Positions 45,103 to 53,759 of a DNA stretch of 64,000 nt are shown here, piece after piece. A program made the translations under genes and the position numbers. A model generated the notes under the pieces. That model was not told where the DNA came from, made no database searches, and saw only the letters and a program-made list of their open reading frames with translations. The stretch is taken from contig NZ_CP121666.1 in assembly GCF_029714325.1 (NCBI RefSeq), positions 2,604,001-2,668,000 on the forward strand, read 5' to 3'. The stretch is from Bradyrhizobium sp. CB1717. Lineage in GTDB: Bacteria; Pseudomonadota; Alphaproteobacteria; Rhizobiales; Xanthobacteraceae. Each line of letters begins with the position of its first letter. Within the stretch, counting starts at the first letter, position 1.

Positions 45103-46428
45103 TCAGTCGCCCTTGAGCATGTCCCGGAGCTCGCGGAACGGGTCGGCGCTTGGCGGCGCGGAGGCCTCCTGCCGCATCGCGTTGTAGATTCGCGGAACCA
45201 TGTCGACCGCCTGGTCGAGGCCCGAATCGCGTCCGGGCTGGTATCCGCCCATCAGGCGCAGGTCGCGGGTGTCCTCGTATTTGGCGATCATGGTGCGCAG
45301 CTTGCTCACCAATTCGCGTTCCTCGGGGTCCCAGACGTTGTGGGCGAGGCGGGAGACCGAGGCGAGGACGTCCACGGCCGGATAGCGGGCCTGATCGGCG
45401 ATGTGCCTGGAGAGCACGATGTGCCCGTCGAGCGTGCTGCGGATGGTGTCGGCGATCGGCTCGTTGTGGTCGTCGCCGTCGACCAGCACGGAGAAGATGC
45501 CGGTGATCGTGCCGGATCCCTCTTCGCCGGGGCCGGCGCGCTCCAGGAGGCGCGGCAGGTCGGTGAAGACCGTCGGTGCGTAGCCGCGCGCCACCGCGGG
45601 CTCGCCGGCGGCGAGCGCGACCTCGCGCGCCGCGTGGGCGAAGCGGGTGATCGAATCGACCATGAGCAGGACCGATTCGCCCCGGTCGCGGAAATACTCG
45701 GCAACCGCCATGGCCGTCTTCGGCGCCAGCCGCCGCATCATCGGGCTTTCATCGCCCGTCGATACGATGGTGACGGCACGGCTGCGGTTATTGCCGAGCA
45801 CGTCCTCGATGAATTCGCGCACCTCGCGGCCGCGCTCGCCGACCAGCGCCAGCACGACGGTGTCAAAACCCTGGCTGCGGGCGAGCATGGCGAGCAGCGT
45901 CGATTTGCCGACGCCGGAGCCGGCGAAGATGCCGACGCGCTGGCCGGCGCAGATCGGGGAAAACAGGTCGATGACGCGCACGCCGGTACGCAGCGGCTTA
46001 TGGACGCGCGCGCGCTTCATGGCCGACGGCGCCTCGGCCTCCGCCGAGACGGCGCGCGATCCCGGCGTGAGCGGACCCTGTCCGTCCAAGGGGGCGCCGA
46101 GCGCGTTGATGACGCGGCCCTTCCAGCTCGGATCGGGCGCGAAGGACAGCGGCGGCATCCGATAGGCGACCGAGCCAAGGCCGCCACCGAACTGCCGGTC
46201 GAACGGCTTGGCGATGATGCCGTCGCTGTCGATCCGGACCACTTCGCCGATCTGGGGCTTGCCGCCGGAATTGACGCCGATCAGCTCACCCAGCCTGACG
46301 AAGCGCGACAGGCCGGAGACACGGAAATGCGTCGGTGCGATCTCGGAGATCGCGCCGCTGACGCTGGCCAGGGGAGTGCTCTGCTGAAGCTCCAGCAGCG
46401 CCCACTCGAGTTGCCGAAGAGCGTTCAA
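45103..46428 (-). CDS. fliI: Flagellum-specific ATPase FliI
   Basis: Cytoplasmic ATPase of the flagellar type III export apparatus, 441 residues, related to F1 beta. Walker A is GSGVGKST near residue 168, Walker B LLMVDSITRFAHAAREVALAAGE near 255, with the FliI/YscN signature LPRLLERAGPGEEGSGTITGIFSVLVDGDDHNEPIAD. Length and N-terminus (MNALRQLEWALLELQQS) are normal. It is the last gene of a minus-strand operon that starts at 47997; flgF lies 48 bases upstream. Confidence 0.97.
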   Translation of the reverse strand: MNALRQLEWALLELQQSTPLASVSGAISEIAPTHFRVSGLSRFVRLGELIGVNSGGKPQIGEVVRIDSDGIIAKPFDRQFGGGLGSVAYRMPPLSFAPDPSWKGRVINALGAPLDGQGPLTPGSRAVSAEAEAPSAMKRARVHKPLRTGVRVIDLFSPICAGQRVGIFAGSGVGKSTLLAMLARSQGFDTVVLALVGERGREVREFIEDVLGNNRSRAVTIVSTGDESPMMRRLAPKTAMAVAEYFRDRGESVLLMVDSITRFAHAAREVALAAGEPAVARGYAPTVFTDLPRLLERAGPGEEGSGTITGIFSVLVDGDDHNEPIADTIRSTLDGHIVLSRHIADQARYPAVDVLASVSRLAHNVWDPEERELVSKLRTMIAKYEDTRDLRLMGGYQPGRDSGLDQAVDMVPRIYNAMRQEASAPPSADPFRELRDMLKGD

Positions 46429-46476
46429 GGAAACCGTCCACCCTCATTGCGCACGCGGCGCACTCTACTTGCGATT

Positions 46477-47205
46477 CTATTTGCCCGGCTCGCCCAGCGT
46501 CCGGATTGCGTTCTGCAGCGAGCTCTCGGTACCCTCGATCATCGAATTGGTGCCGTCGAAGGCGCGCGAGGCTGCCATCAGCTTGGTCAATTCCATCATC
46601 GGATTGGCGCCGGACCCCTCGACATAGCCCTGCTTGAAGCCGTCGCGGGAGAAATCGGCGATCGCGGTCGCAGGCCGGTCGGGCGTGACGCCGGAATTGC
46701 CGTAGCGCTCGAGATTGGCGTCGGCGGGAATGTTGAACAGGCCGATGGTGCCGATCTCGTTGTTGTCCTGGGTGATCGCGCCGCTGCGCGAGATCGAGAC
46801 CGGTCCGCCGTTCGGGTCGAGCGTGATCTGCGCGCCGCCGGCATCGACGACGGGGAAGCCCGACACCGTCTGAAGGTCGCCGTTGGCGGCGATCTGGAGG
46901 CGGCCGTCACGCGTATAGACCGTGCCGTTCGGGCCGGCGAAGGCGAGCCAGCCCTGTCCGACCACGGCGACGTCGAGCGGATTGCCGCTCTCGGTGATGT
47001 TGCCTTGCTCGCGCGAGATGATGTTGTCGCCGGGCGAGGAGAAGGCGACCGGGTTCGCGCCGGCCTTGGACAGCACGGTCTCGAACTTCACCACGTCGGT
47101 GCGGAATGCCGCCGTGTTGACGTTGGCAACGTTGTTGGCGATCGTCTGGAGGCGCTTTTCGAGGGCGACCTGCGCCGACAATCCCACATAGAGAGCGGAT
47201 TGCAT
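46477..47205 (-). CDS. flgF: Flagellar basal-body rod protein FlgF
   Basis: Proximal rod protein, 242 residues, exported through the flagellar type III system. The N-terminal rod motif (MQSALYVGLSAQVALEKRLQTIANNVANVNTAAFRTDVVKFE) and the C-terminal coiled-coil-forming helix (MELTKLMAASRAFDGTNSMIEGTESSLQNAIRTLG) are both typical; no cleaved signal. The gene stops 48 bases before fliI and starts 3 bases after the DUF1217 gene. Confidence 0.95.
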   Translation of the reverse strand: MQSALYVGLSAQVALEKRLQTIANNVANVNTAAFRTDVVKFETVLSKAGANPVAFSSPGDNIISREQGNITESGNPLDVAVVGQGWLAFAGPNGTVYTRDGRLQIAANGDLQTVSGFPVVDAGGAQITLDPNGGPVSISRSGAITQDNNEIGTIGLFNIPADANLERYGNSGVTPDRPATAIADFSRDGFKQGYVEGSGANPMMELTKLMAASRAFDGTNSMIEGTESSLQNAIRTLGEPGK

Positions 47206-47208
47206 GAC

Positions 47209-47997
47209 TTACCTGTTGAACTTGATGTTCTGAAGCGTCGTGAGCACGTTGGTATCCATGCTGACCGACGTCGCTGCGCCGGCGATCAGGACCAGCGCGG
47301 GATTGGTCGAGGTGTCGCTCTGGGCCTGGGTCGCATCCCACATCGCCGCGAAGCGCTGCACGAATTTGGTGACCTTGGTCGGGTCCTGGAAATCGGTGAG
47401 ATCGATCTTGTCCGTGATCATCTTGGCCTGGACATCGATGTCGGACGAGCTGATCGTGGCCGGCCAGCCCATCGCCGTCTGCACCACCTGCGTCAGCGCC
47501 TTGTCGGCGAGGATCTGGTAGGCGTTGGTGATCGTGGAGGCCTTGCGGGTGAAATAGAGCGCCAGCCGCAGACCTTCGTTCTGGTCGCCGGCCTTCTCCT
47601 CCATCGTCTGCGTGACGTATTGGGTCGCCGTACCGGTCGTGGCCGCCGCGGCCTGGGTCGCCTGGTCGCCGAGCGCGGCAAAGTTGAAGGCGGTGGCGAA
47701 CTGCCGGTAGCGGGTGTCGGTGAGCTTGTTGGCGAAGGCGTCCTTGTCCGAGATCCCCTCGGTCAGCACCTTGCGCATGAACGCCTTGGCATAGGTCATG
47801 TCGCTGAGGCCGTAGGCCTTCATCGCATAGCTGTAGAGGCGGTAGTCCTTCAGGAAGTCGTCGATCGTCTTCACATTGCCGATATGGCTGAGAAAATAAT
47901 CGGTCTCGCGGCTGACGTCGGGCTCCTGCGCGACCTGGGTCATCGACTTGCCCAGGTCATTGGTCAGTCTGGTGTAATCCGCGATGGTGGATAGCAT
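47209..47997 (-). CDS. DUF1217 flagellar-cluster protein
   Basis: Protein of 262 residues, mostly helical, beginning MLSTIADYTRLTNDLGKSMTQVAQEPDVSRETDYFLSHIGNVKTIDDFLKDYRLY. It matches the DUF1217 family, which is confined to alphaproteobacteria and sits with flgF in rhizobial flagellar clusters. No signal peptide; the Thr/Ala-rich centre and the helices at both ends resemble axial proteins that leave through the flagellar export gate, but its function is not known to me. It is the first gene of the minus-strand operon and is divergent from motA. Confidence 0.85.
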   Translation of the reverse strand: MLSTIADYTRLTNDLGKSMTQVAQEPDVSRETDYFLSHIGNVKTIDDFLKDYRLYSYAMKAYGLSDMTYAKAFMRKVLTEGISDKDAFANKLTDTRYRQFATAFNFAALGDQATQAAAATTGTATQYVTQTMEEKAGDQNEGLRLALYFTRKASTITNAYQILADKALTQVVQTAMGWPATISSSDIDVQAKMITDKIDLTDFQDPTKVTKFVQRFAAMWDATQAQSDTSTNPALVLIAGAATSVSMDTNVLTTLQNIKFNR

Positions 47998-48046
47998 GAC
48001 ACGCGTCCCTCTGGCCGCAATGGCGACATCGTCCCAAGCTGCCGCG

Positions 48047-48098
48047 AATTGCTTGCGCGAGGCTGGCGACGCGGGAAGCCAGCTTCGCGCAAGCGTCG
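48047..48098. promoter_or_regulatory. 16-bp inverted repeat in the divergent DUF1217/motA promoter region
   Basis: GCTTGCGCGAGGCTGG (48051-48066) and CCAGCTTCGCGCAAGC (48079-48094) pair with one G-T mismatch around 12 bases. Read outward, each arm is a copy of the element close to GCCTCGCRCAAGCTTCG that also precedes fliF and the flagellin genes. The outward arms end about 49 bases from the DUF1217 start and 42 bases from the motA start, so they suit a shared divergent promoter or activator site. Confidence 0.6.
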
Positions 48099-48140
48099 CC
48101 GACTAGATACTCCCGACGGGATCGGCGATGGAGCGGCGCG

Positions 48141-49037
48141 TTGGGCAGTTTCGTGGGGATTTTCATCACGGTGGCGGCGCTGCTCGGCGGATTTGCCGCC
48201 ATGGGCGGGCATCTGGCCGTGCTGATGCAGCCGTGGGAATTCGTCATCATCATCGGCACCGCGGTCGGCACCTTCATCCTGGCCAATCCGTGGAAGACGG
48301 TGGTCGACAGCGGGGTGGCCTGCATGCAGGCCATCACCAACGCGGTGCCGGGACAGCGTTATTACCTCGACCTGCTCGGGGCGCTGCACGCCCTGATGCG
48401 TGAGCTCAGGGGCAAGGGCCGCAACGAGGTGGAGGCGCATATCGACGATCCCTCGTCCTCCGAGATCTTCAAGGCGTTCCCCAGCGTGCTCGGTGACCCC
48501 TCGCTGCTTCAGTTCATCTGCGACTATGTCCGTCTCATCATCATGGGCAACGCGCGCACGCACGAGATCGAGGCGCTGATGGACGAGGAGATCCACACCA
48601 TCGTGAAGAGCAAGCTGGCGCCCTACCATGCGCTGGTGACGGTATCCGAGGCGATGCCGGCCCTCGGCATCGTCGCTGCGGTGCTCGGCGTCATCAAGGC
48701 GATGGGCGCGCTCGACCAGTCGCCGAAGCTGCTCGGCGGCTTCATCGGCGCGGCCCTGGTCGGGACCTTCGCCGGCATCTTCATATCCTATGGCGTCCTT
48801 TCGCCGTTCGCGATCAAGATCAAGATGACGCGCGAGAAGAGGTGCCGGCCCTACATCATCGTCAAGCAGACGCTGCTGGCGTTCATGAACGGCGCCATGC
48901 CGCAGATCGCGGTCGAGCACGGCCGCAAGATGATCTCGAGCAACGAGCGTCCCTCGATCGACGTCGTCGAGAACGAGACGATCGCGGGTCCCAAGGCCGT
49001 CCCGAGCGAGGCTGAACCGAAGGCTGCGCGCGCATGA
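48141..49037 (+). CDS. motA: Flagellar motor stator protein MotA
   Basis: Inner-membrane stator subunit, 298 residues, with four hydrophobic segments: GSFVGIFITVAALLGGFAAMGGHL and WEFVIIIGTAVGTFILANPW at the start, EAMPALGIVAAVLGVIKAMGAL and GGFIGAALVGTFAGIFISYGVLSPFA later, and the cytoplasmic loop between. The charged loop residues that contact FliG are in the region RELRGKGRNEVEAHIDDP. Start is TTG 48141 with TGGAG upstream; no in-frame ATG fits. Its stop overlaps fliM by four bases. motB is not in the window. Confidence 0.95.
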   Translation: MGSFVGIFITVAALLGGFAAMGGHLAVLMQPWEFVIIIGTAVGTFILANPWKTVVDSGVACMQAITNAVPGQRYYLDLLGALHALMRELRGKGRNEVEAHIDDPSSSEIFKAFPSVLGDPSLLQFICDYVRLIIMGNARTHEIEALMDEEIHTIVKSKLAPYHALVTVSEAMPALGIVAAVLGVIKAMGALDQSPKLLGGFIGAALVGTFAGIFISYGVLSPFAIKIKMTREKRCRPYIIVKQTLLAFMNGAMPQIAVEHGRKMISSNERPSIDVVENETIAGPKAVPSEAEPKAARA

Positions 49038-49975
49038 CGATGGAAGACGTCGAGGTCGATCAGCGGAAGCAGCTGCCGAACTACCTGCTGGATGCGGCGG
49101 GTATCTCCATCGAACGCATGCCGATGCTCAATGTGATCTTCGATCGCATGGCGGCATCTTGCACCGACAGCCTGCAGCCGATGGCGGGAACGCCCTGCTA
49201 CTTCTCGGTCAACGGCATCACCAACGACCCTCTCGGCGACATCATCAAGGACTACGAGGGCAACGCGGTGGCCGCCGTGCTCTATGCCGAGCAGTGGGAT
49301 TCGCGCGTCATCATCATGCTGGATCGCGACTTCGTGTTCACGATGGTCGAGGCGATGTTCGGCTCCGACGGCGCCGAGCCGCCGCTCGACGTCGAGCGCA
49401 CCTTCTCGAACATCGAGATCCGGCTGGTCCAGGCCCTGTTCGAGCGGTTCGCCAAGGCACTGCAAGGCGCCTTCGCCGGCACGTCCAACGTCACCTTCCG
49501 TGTCGAGCGGGTCGAGACGGCCATGGCGTCGCTGGCGATCGGGCGCGCCAGCAACATGTCGATCTGCGCGAACATGATGGTGCAGGCGCTCTATCGCGGC
49601 GGCCAGATGTTCCTGATCATTCCGCACTCCGCGCTCAACCCGCTCAGGCAGAAGCTTGCAACTGTCACCGCCAGCGACGGCCGCACGACCGATCCGCGTT
49701 GGCGCGAGCAGATGGAGAGCGAGGTCAACAAGACCGAAGTGACGTTGACTGCCGTGCTCGACGAGAAGATGGTGACCCTCGGCGACGTCGTGAAGTTCCA
49801 GGTCGGGCAGGTGCTCGAGCTCGAAGCCACGCCACGCTCGCTGGCCCGTCTCGAAAGCAATAATCAGGTGCTGTTCTGGTGTCAGATCGGCCAGCTGGAT
49901 GGCTATTACGCCATGCAGGTGTCCGATCCCGTGGATCAGAAACGGGAGTTCGTCGATGATATCCTATCTCGTTGA
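49034..49975 (+). CDS. fliM: Flagellar motor switch protein FliM
   Basis: C-ring protein, 313 residues, that binds phosphorylated CheY and controls rotor direction. The middle CheC-like domain holds NVIFDRMAASCTDSLQPM and FVFTMVEAMFGSDGAEPPLDVERTFSNIEIRLVQALFERF; the C-terminal SpoA-like domain runs from about residue 230 (NKTEVTLTAVLDEKMVTLGDVVKFQVGQVLEL). The N-terminal CheY-binding peptide LSQDEIDAL is not present; the chain begins MTMEDVEVDQRKQLPNYLLDA, as in other rhizobial FliM proteins. The start overlaps the motA stop (ATGA). Confidence 0.93.
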   Translation: MTMEDVEVDQRKQLPNYLLDAAGISIERMPMLNVIFDRMAASCTDSLQPMAGTPCYFSVNGITNDPLGDIIKDYEGNAVAAVLYAEQWDSRVIIMLDRDFVFTMVEAMFGSDGAEPPLDVERTFSNIEIRLVQALFERFAKALQGAFAGTSNVTFRVERVETAMASLAIGRASNMSICANMMVQALYRGGQMFLIIPHSALNPLRQKLATVTASDGRTTDPRWREQMESEVNKTEVTLTAVLDEKMVTLGDVVKFQVGQVLELEATPRSLARLESNNQVLFWCQIGQLDGYYAMQVSDPVDQKREFVDDILSR

Positions 49976-50270
49976 TGCCGTGCTGCTCATTGCCCTCGCC
50001 TTCACCAGCATGCGGGTGACCAAGATGCACCGCGAGCTGGCGCGGTTGCGCAGCTATCAGGGCGAATTCTCGACCATCGTCCACGAGACGGCGGGCGCCT
50101 TCGACACGGTCATCACGGCGGCTCATGACTCCACTGCAAACCTCGGGCGACTCGCCAACGTGCTCGGCGCGAAGATCGACCAGGCTCACGAGGCGATCGC
50201 GGCGCTCGATGCCAGGAGCGGGCTCGCACCGGTCACGGCCGCCGGCGGCGCGGACGTGAACAAGCACTGA
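49956..50270 (+). CDS. Small membrane-anchored protein between fliM and fliN (DUF6468-like)
   Basis: Protein of 104 residues from ATG 49956, overlapping the fliM end by 20 bases. One N-terminal hydrophobic helix (ISYLVDAVLLIALAFTSMRV) is followed by a charged helical part (THKMHRELARLRSYQGEF-like) and a region TANLGRLANVLGAKIDQAHEAIAAL likely to form a coiled coil. I believe it belongs to DUF6468, found at this place in alphaproteobacterial flagellar operons. A role at the motor or export gate is possible; no function is known to me. Confidence 0.8.
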   Translation: MISYLVDAVLLIALAFTSMRVTKMHRELARLRSYQGEFSTIVHETAGAFDTVITAAHDSTANLGRLANVLGAKIDQAHEAIAALDARSGLAPVTAAGGADVNKH

Positions 50271-50346
50271 AGTCCGGACTGGCGGAACAAGGACGATCGG
50301 GACGTCGCGGCGTTCCCGGAGTGGAAATACCAAGAGGCAATACCAA

Positions 50347-50721
50347 ATGGCGCAATCCTTCGACTATGAGTCTGCACCTGCATCGGGAGAGGCCGAGACG
50401 TCTCCGCTGGAGCGGCTGGCGGAGATCGCCCAGCGCACCGCCGAGGAGACCGGCAAGTTCGCCAATGTCGACGCTATCCTGCGCATTCCCGTCACCATGC
50501 AGGTGGTGCTCGGCTCGGCGACCATTCCGGTGGCGAACCTGATGAAGCTCGGCCGTGGCGCGGTCGTTCCGCTCGATCACCGGGTCGGGGAGCCCGTCGA
50601 CGTCGTCGTCAACGGCCGCATCGTCGCTCGCGGCGAGGTGGTCGTGGTCGAAGAGGACAATTCCCGCTTCGGCGTCTCGCTCACGGAGATCGTCGGGCCG
50701 CTGGGGCAGGGTGATACCTGA
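50347..50721 (+). CDS. fliN: Flagellar motor switch protein FliN
   Basis: C-ring protein of 124 residues. A polar N-terminal stretch of about 40 residues precedes the SpoA domain: VDAILRIPVTMQVVLGSATIPVANLMKLGRGAVVPLDHRVGEPVDVVVNGRIVARGEVVVVEEDNSRFGVSLTEIV. It forms the lower ring with FliM and helps FliH-FliI docking. The gene ends 2 bases before fliG. Confidence 0.95.
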   Translation: MAQSFDYESAPASGEAETSPLERLAEIAQRTAEETGKFANVDAILRIPVTMQVVLGSATIPVANLMKLGRGAVVPLDHRVGEPVDVVVNGRIVARGEVVVVEEDNSRFGVSLTEIVGPLGQGDT

Positions 50722-50723
50722 AC

Positions 50724-51764
50724 ATGGCGGCACCGGTCGGCATCGCTCCCGTCAAGCAGCGAGGCGTTACCACGCTGGGCGGCACGGAAAAGGTCGCCGC
50801 GCTCCTGCTGGCGATGGGCCGGCAGGCGGCCGCGAGCGTGCTTCAGCAGTTCGAGCCGCAGGAGATCCGCATCGTCACCAAGGCGGCGGCGGAGCTGCGG
50901 CCGATCACGGCGCAGGAGCTTGAGGGAATCGTCGAGGAGTTCGCCCAGCAGTTCTCGATGGGTGCGAACATTCTCGGCACCCTCGGTGGCCTGGAAGCCG
51001 TGCTCGGCGACGTGCTTCCGGCCGACCAGGTCTCGGCGATCATGACGGACCTGCTCGGCAATTCGAGCCGGTCGGTGTGGGACCGCGTCTCGTCGGTGTC
51101 GGAAAATTCGCTGGCGACCTACCTCTCCAAGGAGCATCCGCAGACCGCGGCGCTCATCCTGTCCAAGGTCAAGCCGTCCTGCGCCGCCAAGGTGATGAGC
51201 CAGCTGCCGTCGAGCCTGCGCAACGAGCTGATGCGGCGTGTGCTGAGCCTCAAGCCGATCGTCGACGACGCGATGAAGGTCCTCGAGAAGACGCTGCACG
51301 AAGATCTGACGCTGAATTTCGCCCGCAACCTCGGCGCGGACACCTATGCCCGTGTCGCCGACATCATCAACAAGATGGAGCGCGGCCACATCGAGGACAT
51401 ACTGAAGAGCCTGTCGGAGAAGCGACCGAAGTCGGCCGAGGTGCTGAAGGAGCTGCTGTTCACCTTCGACGACGTCATCAACCTGGCGCCGAAGGCGCGC
51501 ACCATGATCTTCGACCAGGTTCCGACCGACCGCATCGTGGTCGCGCTGAAGGGCACCGACAAGCACTTCCGCGAGCTGATCCTGTCCGCGGTCGCCTCGC
51601 GCGTCCGCCGCGTCGTCGAGGCCGAGCTCGCGATCGGCGAGCCGTCGAACCAGCGCGACGTGCTCGAGGCGCGCCGTGTGATCACCGACCTCGCACTCGA
51701 CCTCGCGGAGAAGGGCGAAATCGAGCTCAACCCCGACCAGGAGGATGAGCTGGTCTTCCGCTGA
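50724..51764 (+). CDS. fliG: Flagellar motor switch protein FliG
   Basis: Rotor protein of 346 residues that links FliF to the C-ring and takes torque from MotA. The N-terminal FliF-binding domain contains LGGTEKVAALLLAMGRQAAASVLQQFEPQEI; the middle domain includes the EHPQ motif (SKEHPQTAALILSKVKP); the C-terminal torque helix carries the charged pattern DVINLAPKARTMIFDQVPTDRIVVALKGTDKHFRELILSAVASRVRRVVEAEL. GGAGG-like sequence is weak. fliN precedes by 2 bases, flhB follows after 13. Confidence 0.96.
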   Translation: MAAPVGIAPVKQRGVTTLGGTEKVAALLLAMGRQAAASVLQQFEPQEIRIVTKAAAELRPITAQELEGIVEEFAQQFSMGANILGTLGGLEAVLGDVLPADQVSAIMTDLLGNSSRSVWDRVSSVSENSLATYLSKEHPQTAALILSKVKPSCAAKVMSQLPSSLRNELMRRVLSLKPIVDDAMKVLEKTLHEDLTLNFARNLGADTYARVADIINKMERGHIEDILKSLSEKRPKSAEVLKELLFTFDDVINLAPKARTMIFDQVPTDRIVVALKGTDKHFRELILSAVASRVRRVVEAELAIGEPSNQRDVLEARRVITDLALDLAEKGEIELNPDQEDELVFR

Positions 51765-51777
51765 CCGCTGAACGGGC

Positions 51778-52863
51778 ATGGCAGAAACATCCGATCAGGA
51801 GAGCAAGACAGAAGAGCCGACCGAGAAGAAAGTCCGTGATTCGCTCGAACAGGGCAAAATTCCGGTCTCTCGGGAGGCATCCATCTTCGCCTCGATGGCC
51901 GCGCTGATGGTGATCCAGGCATTCCTGATCGGCCAGGGCGTGCAGCAATTGGTGCCGACTCTGAAGGGGTTGCTCGACGATCCCGAGGGCTTTCCCCTCG
52001 GCACCGGGGCCGACGCGCTGAACCTCCTCACCGTGGTGGGGCTTCAGGCGTTTCGATTCCTGGTGCCGCTGCTCGTCATCCTGGTGGTGTTCGGACTCGC
52101 TGCATCGCTGCTGCAAAATGCGCCGCGCCTGGTGCTGCAGCGTATCGCGCCGGACCTGTCGCGGATCTCCCCGATCGGCGGCTGGAGCCGGCTGTTCGGA
52201 AAGCAGGGCCTCGTCGAGTTTGCCAAGTCGCTGTTCAAGCTCGGCTCGGTGAGCGCCGTGGTCGCCTTCGTGCTGCGCTCGTCCGAAGCGAAGGCGTTCG
52301 AGGCGATGTACACCGATCCGGTTGCGCTGCCGGAGATGATCCTCAACATCGCGATGCGGATCGTCTCGGCCATCTGCATCGCGACCATCGTCCTGGTCGC
52401 GATCGATCTCGCCTGGGCGCGCTTTCACTGGCGGCGCGAGCTGCGCATGACCAAGCAGGAAATCAAGGACGAGCACAAGCAGGCCGAGGGCGATCCGCTG
52501 GTCAAGGCGCGCCTGCGCTCGCTGGCGCGCGACCGCTCGCGGCAACGGATGATCGCTTCCGCTGCGCGCGCGACGCTCGTGATCGCGAACCCGACGCACT
52601 TTGCGATCGCGCTGCGCTACAAGCGTGAAGAAAACCCGGCGCCGCTCGTCGTGGCCAAGGGCATGGACGTGATCGCGCTCAAGATCCGCGAGGTCGCCGA
52701 GCAGAACAGGATCCCGGTGATCGAGAACAAGGCCTTGGCGCGCGCGCTCTACGAGGCGGTTCAGGTCGATCAGGTGATTCCGGCGGAGTTCTTCCGGCCG
52801 GTCGCCGAGATCATCTACTTCCTGCAGTCGAAGCAGACACCGCGCCCCGAGAAGGTTCAGTAG
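51778..52863 (+). CDS. flhB: Flagellar export protein FlhB
   Basis: Export-gate membrane protein and substrate-specificity switch, 361 residues. The polar start (AETSDQESKTEEPTEKKVRDSLEQGKIPVSRE) is the family signature, followed by four hydrophobic segments to about residue 215 and the cytoplasmic domain with the autocleavage site NPTH in VIANPTHFAIALRYKREENPAPLV. The end carries KTPRPEKVQ-like charged residues. It closes the motA-flhB block; 64 bases separate it from flgB. Confidence 0.95.
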   Translation: MAETSDQESKTEEPTEKKVRDSLEQGKIPVSREASIFASMAALMVIQAFLIGQGVQQLVPTLKGLLDDPEGFPLGTGADALNLLTVVGLQAFRFLVPLLVILVVFGLAASLLQNAPRLVLQRIAPDLSRISPIGGWSRLFGKQGLVEFAKSLFKLGSVSAVVAFVLRSSEAKAFEAMYTDPVALPEMILNIAMRIVSAICIATIVLVAIDLAWARFHWRRELRMTKQEIKDEHKQAEGDPLVKARLRSLARDRSRQRMIASAARATLVIANPTHFAIALRYKREENPAPLVVAKGMDVIALKIREVAEQNRIPVIENKALARALYEAVQVDQVIPAEFFRPVAEIIYFLQSKQTPRPEKVQ

Positions 52864-52927
52864 ATTTCCGAGGATGGTGCTTCGCCCAACAGCTTGACGA
52901 AAGCTTAACGCCCTAGGGTTCTCCCGA

Positions 52928-53329
52928 ATGGACCAGAATGGGGCTGTCGTGGGACCGCTTTATCTCTTCGAACTGGCATCGTCGCAGGCGCGGTACCTCG
53001 AGCTCCGCCAGTCGACCATCGCGACCAACGTCGCCAATGCCAATACGCCGGGCTTCAAGGCGCGCGACGTCGAGCCGTTCAACAAGGTGCTCGACACGAT
53101 GCCGGTCAGGCTTGCGACGACATCGCCGTCACACCTGCAGCTGTCCGCGGCCGAAACCGACACGCGCGCGACGGCCAAGAAGGACAGCTGGGAAGTGGTG
53201 CACTCCGGCAATTCCGTCAGCCTCGAGCAAGAGATGATCAAGGGCAACGACGTCAATCGCGACTACTCGATGAATTCGGCGGTCGTGCGCTCGTTCCACC
53301 GCATGCTGCTGTCGAGCGTGAAGACCTGA
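52928..53329 (+). CDS. flgB: Flagellar basal-body rod protein FlgB
   Basis: Proximal rod protein, 133 residues. The rod motif ARYLELRQSTIATNVANANTPGFKARDV is at about residues 20-46 and the C-terminal helix NSAVVRSFHRMLLSSVKT ends it. Start ATG 52928; a GTG at 52949 would remove seven residues. First of a run of rod genes; the 64-base gap upstream has a weak version of the flagellar element (GCTTCGCCCAACAGCTT, 52879-52895). Confidence 0.93.
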   Translation: MDQNGAVVGPLYLFELASSQARYLELRQSTIATNVANANTPGFKARDVEPFNKVLDTMPVRLATTSPSHLQLSAAETDTRATAKKDSWEVVHSGNSVSLEQEMIKGNDVNRDYSMNSAVVRSFHRMLLSSVKT

Positions 53330-53340
53330 GGTGAATTGAC

Positions 53341-53757
53341 ATGCTGGACTCACTGAGCGCCTCTCTGACGGTTGCGAGCTCCGGGCTCGAGGCGCAGTCG
53401 ACGCGCATGCGCATCGTCTCGGAAAATCTCGCCAACGCGACCTCGACGGGCCGCACCGCCGGCGCCGATCCGTATCAGCGCAAGACCATCACGTTCGATG
53501 CCGCGATGGACCGTGCCTCGGGCGCGCAGCTCGCGAAGGTCAAGGAAATCGGCGTCGACACCACGCCGTACCGCGTCGAGTACGACCCCGGGCATCCCGC
53601 CGCCGACAAGGCCGGCTACGTCAAGCTGCCGAACGTCAACATGATGATCGAGATGGCCGACATGCGGGAAGTCAACCGATCCTATGAAGCCAATCTCCAG
53701 GTGGTGAAGCAGGTGAGGTCGATGCTGGGCATGACCATCGACCTTCTGAGGAGCTGA
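53341..53757 (+). CDS. flgC: Flagellar basal-body rod protein FlgC
   Basis: Rod protein of 138 residues with the N-terminal rod motif [41 protein letters not shown] and the C-terminal [37 protein letters not shown]. It begins 11 bases after flgB and ends 2 bases before fliE. Confidence 0.95.
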   Translation: MLDSLSASLTVASSGLEAQSTRMRIVSENLANATSTGRTAGADPYQRKTITFDAAMDRASGAQLAKVKEIGVDTTPYRVEYDPGHPAADKAGYVKLPNVNMMIEMADMREVNRSYEANLQVVKQVRSMLGMTIDLLRS

Positions 53758-53759
53758 CA

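Noticed and set aside
45340..47994. Open frame of 884 codons on the plus strand
   Set aside because: It lies opposite fliI, flgF and the DUF1217 gene, is rich in Arg/Asp/Gly/Ala as expected for the antisense of GC-rich genes, and shows no family features.
52904..52920. TTAA-N7-GGTT, CtrA-like spacing before flgB
   Set aside because: The second half does not match TTAA; one weak site is not evidence.
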